Assembly (NCBI GenBank): GCA_913060875.1 | Contig: CAJXSL010000003.1 | Location: 335,045 to 399,044, forward strand | Origin: an uncultured Desulfobacteraceae bacterium | Lineage (GTDB): Bacteria > Desulfobacterota > Desulfobacteria > Desulfobacterales > UBA5852 | Length of the DNA stretch: 64,000 bases | Direction of reading: 5' to 3' | In this document: in pieces, positions 8,179-15,058 of the stretch | How the letters are laid out: each line of letters opens with the position of its first letter | Numbering within the stretch: the stretch's first letter is position 1 | Position numbers and translations under genes: made by a program | Notes under the pieces: generated by a model | Databases searched by the model: none | Seen by the model: the letters and a program-made list of their open reading frames with translations, nothing else | Told to the model about the DNA's origin: nothing

Positions 8179-9144
8179 ATGAACAAATCCTCAGGCATCC
8201 TTTGGGTGGCGATCCCCGTGGTCTTGATCCTGATGGGCTGCCCCATGCCGGTATGGCAAGGGGATTCGCCACCCGACGATCGATTGCCGCGGGTGCGTCA
8301 GGCCGGTGTTCTTGCCAATCCGGCTTTGGTTGAAACCAGCGGGCTGGTCTCTTCCACACGGGAGCCCGGTCTTCTTTGGGCGGTCAACGACGGGGGGCAC
8401 CCGCCGGTACTTTATGCGCTGAAAACGGATGGCCGTGATGATGGCCAGATTGCTGTCGAAGGGGCTGCCAATGTCGATTGGGAGGATCTGGCTGTTTTTA
8501 TCCGGGAAGATAGGGCCTACATCCTGATTGCCGATGTGGGTGACAACAAAGCGGTTCGGGATACGTGTTGTATTTATGTGGTGCCGGAACCGGTGCGCCA
8601 GGCCACGGGAAATTTCCGTGCTGCCGTCCGCGTGGCATGGCAGGTTCGCTATCGCTACGAGGACGGCCCCCGGGATTGCGAGGGCGTGGCGGTGGATACC
8701 CGAACCAGCCAGATACTGCTGATCACCAAGCGAACGAACCCGCCGCAAATTTACACGCTGCCGCTGCAGCCGCCATCGGATGCCATCGTCACGGCCCGGC
8801 GCGCCGGCGAAATCCCTTTTATGCCAGCGTCCACCCTGGAAGACATGATTCGCTATCCCGGTTTTGGCGCCGTGCTGTCCCAGCCCACGTCCTTTGACAT
8901 CCGCAGGGACAACCGCCTGGCGGTCGTGCTGACCTACAAGGATGCGTATTTATTTCAACGGGACCCGGATGAGTCCTGGGCTTTCGCTCTGGCCCGCAAG
9001 CCGTTCGCCTTGCACCTGCCCAGACTCGCTCAGCAGGAAACCGCCTGTTTCAGCTTGGACGGCCGCACCCTTTATATCTCGACTGAAAAGCGGCCGTCCC
9101 CTTTGCTGGCAATCGACGTGGCGGGTCTCCCCGGAACGCTTTAA
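8179..9144 (+). CDS. Lipoprotein with predicted beta-propeller (esterase-like/phytase-like)
   Basis: A 321-aa protein starting MNKSSGILWVAIPVVLILMGCP; the lipobox LMGC predicts export and lipid attachment. The mature part has short repeated strand motifs: SGLVSSTREPGLLWAVNDGG, NVDWEDLAVF, ILIADVGDN, DCEGVAVD, LLITKR, LYISTEK. The pattern 'SGL...LLWAvNDgg...wEDla...DvGDN' is seen in beta-propeller proteins annotated as esterase-like activity of phytase. Start 8179 is preferred to 8107 because it gives a proper lipoprotein signal. The stop codon TAA directly abuts a palindromic repeat element. Substrate unknown. Confidence 0.7.
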   Translation: MNKSSGILWVAIPVVLILMGCPMPVWQGDSPPDDRLPRVRQAGVLANPALVETSGLVSSTREPGLLWAVNDGGHPPVLYALKTDGRDDGQIAVEGAANVDWEDLAVFIREDRAYILIADVGDNKAVRDTCCIYVVPEPVRQATGNFRAAVRVAWQVRYRYEDGPRDCEGVAVDTRTSQILLITKRTNPPQIYTLPLQPPSDAIVTARRAGEIPFMPASTLEDMIRYPGFGAVLSQPTSFDIRRDNRLAVVLTYKDAYLFQRDPDESWAFALARKPFALHLPRLAQQETACFSLDGRTLYISTEKRPSPLLAIDVAGLPGTL

Positions 9145-9145
9145 C

Positions 9146-9338
9146 TAGTGTCCGCCCATAAATGGTAGATTTTGGTTCCTGGCAAGGCCCGAGCGCGTTT
9201 TCCCGCTAGACGGGACTTCCCTTCTAATCTATTCCGAACGGTGGGTGTCAACCGGAGGAATAGTCGGCTATTGCGAGGATTGAAAACGAGCGAGAACGCC
9301 GCCAGGGGCCGAAAGATGCCATTGATGGATGGACACTA
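9146..9338. repeat. MITE-like palindromic element, about 193 bp
   Basis: The ends are inverted: TAGTGTCC at 9146-9153 and GGACACTA at 9331-9338. The similarity continues inward: left TAGTGTCCGCCCATAAATGG against right arm TAGTGTCCATCCATCAATGG, then shared CCTGGC and CGTTTTC blocks, about 45 positions of imperfect inverted repeat. A central AATAGTCGGCTATT dyad lies near 9263. If the ends are AGTGTCC/GGACACT, both are flanked by AACT, a possible target duplication. The element lies between two convergent genes and supplies the stop codon of ybgC (TAG 9336-9338). No transposase lies inside. It may also end transcription from both sides. Confidence 0.65.
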
Positions 9339-9731
9339 ACTAAAGTCGATGCCGACATCGGGTATGGGTTTGAGATTTTTTCCGCGGTCCACGCACACCA
9401 GATGGATTTCGGCCCGCACAGCCGCTTTGGCCGCTCCCGGCCGCCAGGCTTCCTGCTGCCAGATCAGCCGATAGTCGCTGTCCTTGCGCACGGTCGAAAC
9501 GATATCCAGGGTGTCGCCGAACTCGGCACCGTCCAGATAGTCGATATTCGCCTTGTAAACCGCAAAACCGAGGCCCTTTTCCTTCCAGAGCGCCACCAGG
9601 GCCTCCGGCCCGATCACACCCTCCCGGGCGCGCTCGAAGTATTTGAGATAATTGGCATGATAGACCACACCGGAGTGATCGGTGTCTTCATAGTAGACTT
9701 GGACCTGCAAATGATGCCGAAGCGGGGTCAT
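9336..9731 (-). CDS. ybgC: Acyl-CoA thioesterase, YbgC/4-hydroxybenzoyl-CoA family
   Basis: A 131-aa single hot-dog-fold thioesterase. The active-site helix YYEDTDHSGVVYHANYLKYF has the catalytic Asp of the DxDxxGxxxxxxYxxx family motif. The next helix FERAREGVI is also typical. ATG 9731 follows AAGGATG. It is the last gene after metW, 78 bases downstream, and probably co-transcribed with the methionine genes, although its role (acyl-CoA hydrolysis, in other bacteria linked to Tol-Pal and phospholipid metabolism) is unrelated. Its stop codon lies inside the terminal repeat of the neighbouring palindromic element. Confidence 0.88.
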   Translation of the reverse strand: MTPLRHHLQVQVYYEDTDHSGVVYHANYLKYFERAREGVIGPEALVALWKEKGLGFAVYKANIDYLDGAEFGDTLDIVSTVRKDSDYRLIWQQEAWRPGAAKAAVRAEIHLVCVDRGKNLKPIPDVGIDFS

Positions 9732-9809
9732 GTGACCGTTTCATCCTTTCATCGTTAGGCGCATGGCCATGTATTTCTGTCGTCAGGTACGCGGTTATTC
9801 CAAAAAAGT

Positions 9810-10463
9810 CTATGAATGTCCGTCCCCGTTGCGGGTGATGACAAAGAGGCCGATATGGGCCAGCAGATTGGCCCCCAGGCGCGCGGCGGGTTGCCGGCGC
9901 CATTTGTTCATGATCAAATGGTATTCGGACACGATGCTCAGGTTTTCTTCGGCGCAAAAGGCCCTGAAATCCCGAATGGTCAGCACCCGTATATTGGGGG
10001 TGTTGTACCATTCGAAGGGCAGGGCCGGCGACTTGGGCGCCCGACCGCCAAAAAAGATGCCGGCGCGCAAGGACCAATGGCCGAAATTGGGGAAGCCCAC
10101 GATGCCGAAGCGGCCGATGCGCATCATTTCCCGCAGCACGACCTGGGGATGCTTGACCACCTGGAGGGTCTGATTGAGAATGACATAGTCGTACGCGTTG
10201 TCCGCGAAATCGGCCAGGCCGTCGTCCAGATCGCCCTGGTAGACCGGCAATCCCAATGCCATGCCCCCCATCAGCCGTGATCCGTCGATATCCACGCCCC
10301 GCCCCTGCACGTTTTTGCGGGCCACGAGTTCTCCCAGCAGAGAACAGTCGCCGCAGCCCAGATCCAGGACGCTGGCCCCCTCCGGTATGATGGCGGCGAT
10401 CATGTCCCAATCGGTTTGGGTCAGGGTATTGACGTAGTTAACGCGCCGGCGGTTTGGATTCAA
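9810..10463 (-). CDS. metW: Methionine biosynthesis protein MetW
   Basis: A 217-aa methyltransferase-fold protein. The SAM-binding glycine loop VLDLGCGDCSLL, the acidic residue in GVDIDG and the conserved FGHWSLRAGIFFGGRAP and LPFEWYNTPNIR blocks are diagnostic of MetW. The start is TTG 10463 with AGGAG 8 nt upstream; no in-frame ATG lies before the SAM motif. The gene overlaps metX by 26 bases. MetX and MetW are found together in many bacteria for homoserine acylation, and MetW is thought to assist MetX. The operon is under a SAM-I riboswitch. Confidence 0.93.
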   Translation of the reverse strand: MNPNRRRVNYVNTLTQTDWDMIAAIIPEGASVLDLGCGDCSLLGELVARKNVQGRGVDIDGSRLMGGMALGLPVYQGDLDDGLADFADNAYDYVILNQTLQVVKHPQVVLREMMRIGRFGIVGFPNFGHWSLRAGIFFGGRAPKSPALPFEWYNTPNIRVLTIRDFRAFCAEENLSIVSEYHLIMNKWRRQPAARLGANLLAHIGLFVITRNGDGHS

Positions 10464-11607
10464 GGGGCTGGCTCCTTTGGCTGCCGTCGAGGAAGGCGGA
10501 AACGGTTCGTGTGAGCTGGTCGATATCGATCAGGAAGGCGTCGTGGCCATGGGGGGAATCGATATCGACGAAAGATACGTCGCGGTCGCCGGCAATCAAG
10601 GCCCGTACGATTTCCCTGGACTGGGCCGTGGGAAAGAGCCAGTCCGAACTGTAGGAGATCACCAGAAAACGTGATTTTTTCCGGGCAAAAGCCTCTTTGA
10701 GGGGCCCATAAGTCCGTGTGATATCGAAATAGTCCATGGCCTTGGTGATATAGATGTAGCTGTTGGCATCGAAACGTTCGGTGAAGCGGGTTCCCTGGTG
10801 GTTGAGATAGGATTCCACGGCAAATTCGTTGTGAATGTCGTAGCTCAGACGATCGGCCGACTGCAGCCGGCGCCCGAACTTGCGGTTCAGTTTGAGTTCG
10901 GAAAGATAGGTGATATGAGCCACCATCCGGGCGCTGGCAAGCCCCCTGACCGGTCCGGCGGTGCCGTAATAATGCCCCCCCTGCCAGTCGGGATCCGTGG
11001 TGATGGCATGTCGTCCCACCGCATTGAAAGCGATACCCTGGGTGGATAAATGGGCGCCGGCGGCAATGCAGATAACGGTGTGGACCTGCTCGGGATAGCG
11101 CAACGACCATTCCAGGGCCTGGAATCCGCCCATGGAGCCCCCGACCACGCAAAAGAGGCGCTTGATTCCCAGGTGATCCAGCAACCGTTTCTGGGCTGTG
11201 ACCATATCACCGATGGTGATCAGCGGGAAATCACCGCCATAGGGTTTACCGCTGGCAGGATTTATGGATTGTGGGCCGGTGGAGCCCTTGCAGCCGCCGA
11301 TGACATTGGCACAGATGACCCAGAAGCGCTCCGTATCGAAGGCCTTGCCCGGGCCGATCATGTTGTCCCACCATCCCACGCGTTTGTCGTGGGGGTCGTG
11401 AATGCCGGCCGCATGGGCGTCGCCGGAAAGCGCATGGCAGATCAGAATGGCGTTGGAGCGCTCCGCGTTGGGCTGGCCGTAGGTTTCATAGACGAGCTCG
11501 ACCGGCCCTATCGTTCGGCCGGAATCCAGCACAAGGGGGGCCTCCGGGCTGCCGAAGGCATATAGCCGGGGTTCCACCAGGCCGACGGAATTCGGTTCCA
11601 TCAACAT
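10438..11607 (-). CDS. metX: Homoserine O-acetyltransferase MetX
   Basis: Acylates homoserine, the committed step before sulfhydrylation to homocysteine. The 389-aa alpha/beta-hydrolase protein shows the HALSGDAHAAG block, the nucleophile elbow GGSMGGFQALEW and the C-terminal Asp and His (SSDWLFPTAQS, DSPHGHDAFL). ATG 11607 is preferred to 11625 because AGGAGAGGG then lies at proper distance. Middle gene of metY-metX-metW. Acetyl versus succinyl specificity cannot be settled by eye, though the partner is a MetY-type sulfhydrylase, which fits O-acetylhomoserine. Confidence 0.95.
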   Translation of the reverse strand: MLMEPNSVGLVEPRLYAFGSPEAPLVLDSGRTIGPVELVYETYGQPNAERSNAILICHALSGDAHAAGIHDPHDKRVGWWDNMIGPGKAFDTERFWVICANVIGGCKGSTGPQSINPASGKPYGGDFPLITIGDMVTAQKRLLDHLGIKRLFCVVGGSMGGFQALEWSLRYPEQVHTVICIAAGAHLSTQGIAFNAVGRHAITTDPDWQGGHYYGTAGPVRGLASARMVAHITYLSELKLNRKFGRRLQSADRLSYDIHNEFAVESYLNHQGTRFTERFDANSYIYITKAMDYFDITRTYGPLKEAFARKKSRFLVISYSSDWLFPTAQSREIVRALIAGDRDVSFVDIDSPHGHDAFLIDIDQLTRTVSAFLDGSQRSQPLESKPPAR

Positions 11608-11673
11608 CTGCTTCCCTCTCCTCAAATGCGTTCACGACCAACAACGTGGGGCTTCTGCCGCGGGCGCCGGACA

Positions 11674-12972
11674 CTATAACGTGCAGGCCACGCCGGTCTC
11701 CAGGGCCTGGTGCAGATCAGCGATGATATCTTCCACATCTTCGATCCCGATGCTCAGGCGGATAAAATCCGATGTCACCCCGGCCGCCCGCTGCTCCTCT
11801 TCCGAAAGCTGTTCGTGGGTCGTGGAGGCCGGATGGATGACAAGGGTTTTGGCGTCACCGATGTTGGCCAGATGACTGACCAGCTTAAGACTCTCGATAA
11901 ACTTGACAGCGGCGGCCTGGCCGCCCTTGATGCCGAAACCCACCAAGGCCCCCTGGCCATTGGGCAGGTAGTGGTCCTTGAGATGATACGTCGGCGATGA
12001 TTCCAGGCCCGGATAGCGGACCCAGGCGACGCAGGGATGATCCTCCAGAAAGCGGGCGACCGCCAGCGCGTTTTCCGAATGGCGGGCCATGCGCAGATGA
12101 AGGGTTTCCATGCCCTGGAGGAACATCCAGGCGTTGAAGGGGCTCAAAGCCGCGCCCATGTCGCGCAGGCCCAGCACCCGCGCCCGCAGGATAAAGGCCA
12201 TGGTGCCGAAGGTCTCCACGAAACGCAGGCCGTGATAGGCGGGTTCCGGGTTATTGAAAGCCGGAAAACGTCCCGAGGCGTTCCAGTCGAATTTTCCGGA
12301 ATCCACGATCAGCCCCCCGATGGAGGTGCCGTGGCCACCGATGAACTTGGTGGCGGAATGCACCACCACGGCGGCCCCATGCTCGATCGGACGGCTCAAA
12401 AAGGGGGTGGTCACGGTGTTGTCCACCACCAGGGGGATACCGTGCCGCTGCCCCAGGTCCGCAATTTTTTGGATTTCGATGATATCGAGTTTGGGGTTGC
12501 CGATGGTTTCCACGAAGAAGGCCTTGGTGCGATCGGTGATGGCGTTTTCCCAGGCCGCGATATCGTTGGGCGGAACATAGGTGACCCCGATGCCCATCTT
12601 GCCGAAGGTATGCGTAAAAAGGCTGACCGTTCCCCCGTACAGATCGGTGGAGGCCACGATGTCGTCCCCGTTTCCCGCCAGGGTCAGTATCGCCAGGGTT
12701 TCGGCGGCCTGCCCGGAAGCCACGGCCAGGGCACCGACGCCGCCTTCCAGGGCGGCGATGCGCTGCTCCAGGGCGTCGGAGGTGGGGTTCATGATGCGGG
12801 TGTAGATATTGCCGAACTGGCGCAGGCCGAACAAATCGGCGGCATGTTGTGTATCTTCAAAGACATAAGATGATGTTTGATAAATCGGCACTGCCCGGGA
12901 GAGGGTGTCTCTGTCCGGGGAATGCCCGGCATGAATGGCGCGGGTTCCTAAGCCGTAGGTATGGTCACTCAT
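11674..12972 (-). CDS. metY: O-acetylhomoserine sulfhydrylase (MetY)
   Basis: A 432-aa PLP enzyme of the Cys/Met metabolism family; converts O-acetylhomoserine and sulfide to homocysteine, apt for a sulfide-producing cell. Visible: N-terminal [47 protein letters not shown], aspartate [11 protein letters not shown] and the PLP lysine in [16 protein letters not shown] 12972 follows AAAGGAG; the frame extends further but only into the riboswitch leader. First gene of the met operon, preceded by promoter, SAM-I aptamer and terminator. Confidence 0.95.
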   Translation of the reverse strand: MSDHTYGLGTRAIHAGHSPDRDTLSRAVPIYQTSSYVFEDTQHAADLFGLRQFGNIYTRIMNPTSDALEQRIAALEGGVGALAVASGQAAETLAILTLAGNGDDIVASTDLYGGTVSLFTHTFGKMGIGVTYVPPNDIAAWENAITDRTKAFFVETIGNPKLDIIEIQKIADLGQRHGIPLVVDNTVTTPFLSRPIEHGAAVVVHSATKFIGGHGTSIGGLIVDSGKFDWNASGRFPAFNNPEPAYHGLRFVETFGTMAFILRARVLGLRDMGAALSPFNAWMFLQGMETLHLRMARHSENALAVARFLEDHPCVAWVRYPGLESSPTYHLKDHYLPNGQGALVGFGIKGGQAAAVKFIESLKLVSHLANIGDAKTLVIHPASTTHEQLSEEEQRAAGVTSDFIRLSIGIEDVEDIIADLHQALETGVACTL

Positions 12973-13080
12973 AGTGGTTTCTCCTTTGGACCGGTAGCGT
13001 ACCTTTTTCACGATTGAGGACATTCGCAAGTCGTGCGGGCCCGCAAGTATAGCTGGTCCGCCATCCAAGGCCCCCAAAAC

Positions 13081-13105
13081 AAAAAACCTCCCATCGGAGG
13101 GAGGT
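13081..13105 (-). terminator. Riboswitch expression-platform terminator
   Basis: Read on the minus strand, ACCTCCC and GGGAGGT form a 7-bp stem around TCCGAT and are followed by TTTTTT. It lies between the SAM-I aptamer and metY, the standard position for an S-box terminator that forms when SAM is bound. Confidence 0.85.
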
Positions 13106-13127
13106 CGCTTTCCATTGGTTCGTTAAC

Positions 13128-13219
13128 CTCATGTTCCCCTTGCGGGCTGGATTTAGCACCTTGTGGATCAGGTTGCCGGGCGGTCGTCAGGCCAGTTCCC
13201 TCGCGCCTCTCAGCATGAA
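13128..13219 (-). ncRNA. SAM-I (S-box) riboswitch aptamer
   Basis: The minus strand reads, in order, GAGAGGCGCGAGGGA, CTGGCC, TGACGA, CCCGGCAACC, then GGTGCTAAATCC and GCCCGCAAGGGG. These are the conserved core blocks of the SAM-I class (k-turn, CCGGCAACC and GGTGCTAATTCC-like strand). The closing P1 helix can form between TTCATG near 13220 and CATGAG near 13128. It sits downstream of a promoter and upstream of a terminator and metY, so high SAM should stop metYXW transcription. Boundaries are approximate. Confidence 0.93.
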
Positions 13220-13231
13220 TATGTTCCGCTT

Positions 13232-13259
13232 ATTCTAAACGTTCTGCCCCCCCTGTCAA
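13232..13259 (-). promoter_or_regulatory. Sigma-70 promoter of the met operon
   Basis: On the minus strand TTGACA (13259-13254) and TAGAAT (13237-13232) are separated by 16 bases. The predicted start of transcription is just before the SAM-I aptamer. Confidence 0.75.
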
Positions 13260-13346
13260 GTCCACAAGTTGAATCCTGACGGATTGCAATCGAATTATCC
13301 GGTTGTGGATCCAAACGGGTATTAAACCGGCAGGCTCGACTTTTTC

Positions 13347-13375
13347 TTGACAAATTGAAAGTGTCACGCTACGGA
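13347..13375 (+). promoter_or_regulatory. Possible promoter of the alcohol dehydrogenase operon
   Basis: TTGACA at 13347-13352 and a weak -10 TACGGA at 13370-13375 are 17 bases apart. A palindrome-like site begins at the presumed -10/+1, which would suit repression. The -10 is poor, so this is tentative. Confidence 0.4.
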
Positions 13376-13390
13376 AGTTTAACGTTTAAT
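13375..13390. promoter_or_regulatory. Candidate LacI-type operator, upstream copy
   Basis: AAGTTTAACGTTTAAT has a central AACGTT dyad with a CpG centre, as in LacI/GalR-family operators. Its left half AAGTTTA matches the left half of the stronger palindrome at 13538-13557. It overlaps the presumed promoter end. Confidence 0.35.
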
Positions 13391-13537
13391 CATTATAATT
13401 CAATTTTATTCATATTATTACATAAATTCAATTTAGCGATTGCTTTAAATGAAAACCCAATATCCTAAAATTTTTGCATAATTCTATATCTATATACAGT
13501 TTGATATGAAATTAGTTGGTTAGTTTAACCTAAAAAG

Positions 13538-13557
13538 AAAGTTTATCGTTAAACTTT
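13538..13557. promoter_or_regulatory. Candidate LacI-type operator, perfect arms
   Basis: AAAGTTTA and TAAACTTT are perfect 8-base inverted arms around TCGT, 40 bases before the start codon of the Fe-alcohol dehydrogenase. The size and central CG fit LacI-family sites, and a LacI-family gene lies at the other end of the gene group (19570-20613). Binding is inferred. Confidence 0.45.
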
Positions 13558-13597
13558 TTGGCTGAAAAATGAAAATTTTTACAAGGAGGCAAAAGAA

Positions 13598-14764
13598 ATG
13601 AACGGAAAGCTGCTTACCCTCAAATCGGCAAACCTTCTCTTGGCCGGGTATGGCGCCCTGGACCAGATGGGTGTCGAGGCCAAAACGCTGGACATAAAAA
13701 AAGCTTTGATGGTGACCGACCAGGGTATTCTGCAGAGCGGTATCGGCGAGAAGGTCAAAGCTGTTCTGGAGGCCAATGACGTTCAGGTGGATCTGTTTGA
13801 CAGTGTGCAATCCGACCCGGATATTGCTTGCTGCCAGGCGTGCATCGATAAAGCCAAAAGTGGCGTCTATGACCTCATCGTGGGTGTGGGCGGCGGCAGC
13901 CCAATGGACATCGCGGCGATTACCTCTGTGATGTGCACCAATGAGGGTACCATACAAGACTATTTCGGGGTCAACCTGTTAAAGAAGCCGGGCATACCGA
14001 CCTTTCTGGTGGCCACGACGTCCGGTACGGGTGCCGAAGTTACCCCCAACGCCATCCTGACCGACACCGAAGCCAAGCTGAAAAAAGGAATCGTCAGCCC
14101 GTTCATTCTTCCCCGGGCCGCGGTGGTGGACCCCATGCTGACCCTATCGATGCCCTCGCGTGTGACATCGTTTACGGGGATGGACGCCCTGACCCATGCC
14201 ATCGAATCCTTCACATCGATGAACGCGACCCCCCTGACCGATATGTACGCCCGGGAGGCCATCCGGCTTATCGGCCGGAGCTTGCGGACGGCCGTTGCCC
14301 GGGGGGACAAGCTGGATGCCCGCTACGACATGTCCATCGGCAGTCTGTACGCCGGGATTTCCCTGGCCAATGCCGGGGTTGGCGCCGTGCATGCCCTGGC
14401 CTACCCGCTGGGGGGTGAATTCAATGTTCCGCACGGGATCGCCAACGGTATGCTGCTGCCCTACGTGATGGAGTTCAACATACTGGGGGATATTCCCAAG
14501 TTTGCGGAAGTGGCGGCGTTGATGGGCGAGAACGTCGAGGGGCTTTCACAGGTCGAACAGGCCTTGTGCGCGGTGGAGGCGGTCAAAGACCTCGTGGACG
14601 ATATCGACATGCCCAAAACGTTGGCGGACATCGATATCCCCAAAGAGGCGCTGCCCCGGCTGGCCGAGGCCTCCATCGATGTTACGCGGCTGATGAACAA
14701 CAACCCGCGAACGGTCAAGACCGAAGATGCCCTGCAAATTTTTGAAAATGCGTATGGGGATTAA
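13598..14764 (+). CDS. Iron-containing alcohol dehydrogenase (group III)
   Basis: A 388-aa NAD(P)-dependent dehydrogenase that interconverts an alcohol and an aldehyde or ketone. The coenzyme loop GVGGGSPMDIA, ATTSGTGAEVTPNAI and metal ligands in GMDALTHAIESF (Asp, His) and AVHALAYPLGGEFNVPHGIAN (two His) are all present. ATG 13598 follows AAGGAGG. It is the first gene of a run with a MoaD-like protein, AOR, SDR and carboxylate transporter, so it probably makes the aldehyde that AOR oxidises. The alcohol is not identifiable; relatives act on ethanol, 1,3-propanediol, lactaldehyde or sulfonated diols. Confidence 0.92.
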   Translation: MNGKLLTLKSANLLLAGYGALDQMGVEAKTLDIKKALMVTDQGILQSGIGEKVKAVLEANDVQVDLFDSVQSDPDIACCQACIDKAKSGVYDLIVGVGGGSPMDIAAITSVMCTNEGTIQDYFGVNLLKKPGIPTFLVATTSGTGAEVTPNAILTDTEAKLKKGIVSPFILPRAAVVDPMLTLSMPSRVTSFTGMDALTHAIESFTSMNATPLTDMYAREAIRLIGRSLRTAVARGDKLDARYDMSIGSLYAGISLANAGVGAVHALAYPLGGEFNVPHGIANGMLLPYVMEFNILGDIPKFAEVAALMGENVEGLSQVEQALCAVEAVKDLVDDIDMPKTLADIDIPKEALPRLAEASIDVTRLMNNNPRTVKTEDALQIFENAYGD

Positions 14765-14772
14765 GTGTCGAC

Positions 14773-15042
14773 ATGCGGTTTGTTTTTTTCGGTCCTTTGA
14801 AGAAAATCGCCGGACGAGATGGGATGACGGTCGATTGTGAGAAAACCGTGTCTTTACGGGGGTTGGCCCTCGAGCATCTCTCCGGCCCTCTGGGGAATAT
14901 TTTCCCCTATGGGAAAGCGACCATCGATGTTCAACTGTTGGCCAATTTGTCGTTCTACCGGGAGGGGAAGGTTCTCAAACTGGACGATATCATACAGGCC
15001 GAAGACACCGTAATGGTGATGCTGGCGATTGCCGGCGGGTAG
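14773..15042 (+). CDS. MoaD/ThiS-family sulfur-carrier protein
   Basis: An 89-aa ubiquitin-fold protein ending in Gly-Gly (LAIAGG), the C-terminus that is adenylated and thiocarboxylated. The start MRFVFFGPLKKIAGRDG and the middle DVQLLANLSFYREG plus DIIQAEDTVMVM fit MoaD-like proteins. It lies 8 bases after the alcohol dehydrogenase and 16 before AOR. Such small carriers are often next to tungsten AOR genes and probably supply the dithiolene sulfurs of the AOR pterin cofactor. Another target cannot be excluded. Confidence 0.85.
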   Translation: MRFVFFGPLKKIAGRDGMTVDCEKTVSLRGLALEHLSGPLGNIFPYGKATIDVQLLANLSFYREGKVLKLDDIIQAEDTVMVMLAIAGG

Positions 15043-15058
15043 TAAGTAAGGAGGCGTT

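Larger units (their letters stand above)
13261..13597. other. AT-rich regulatory gap between the divergent met and adh operons
   Basis: About 340 bases, strongly AT-rich from 13375 to 13580. It holds the tentative promoter and two candidate operators listed separately, plus a GGTTAGTTTAACC dyad near 13518-13530. No gene is seen. Confidence 0.6.

Noticed and set aside
13128-13219. T-box or SAM-II interpretation of the metY leader
   Set aside because: No T-box bulge or anticodon-loop pattern; the block order and size match SAM-I much better.
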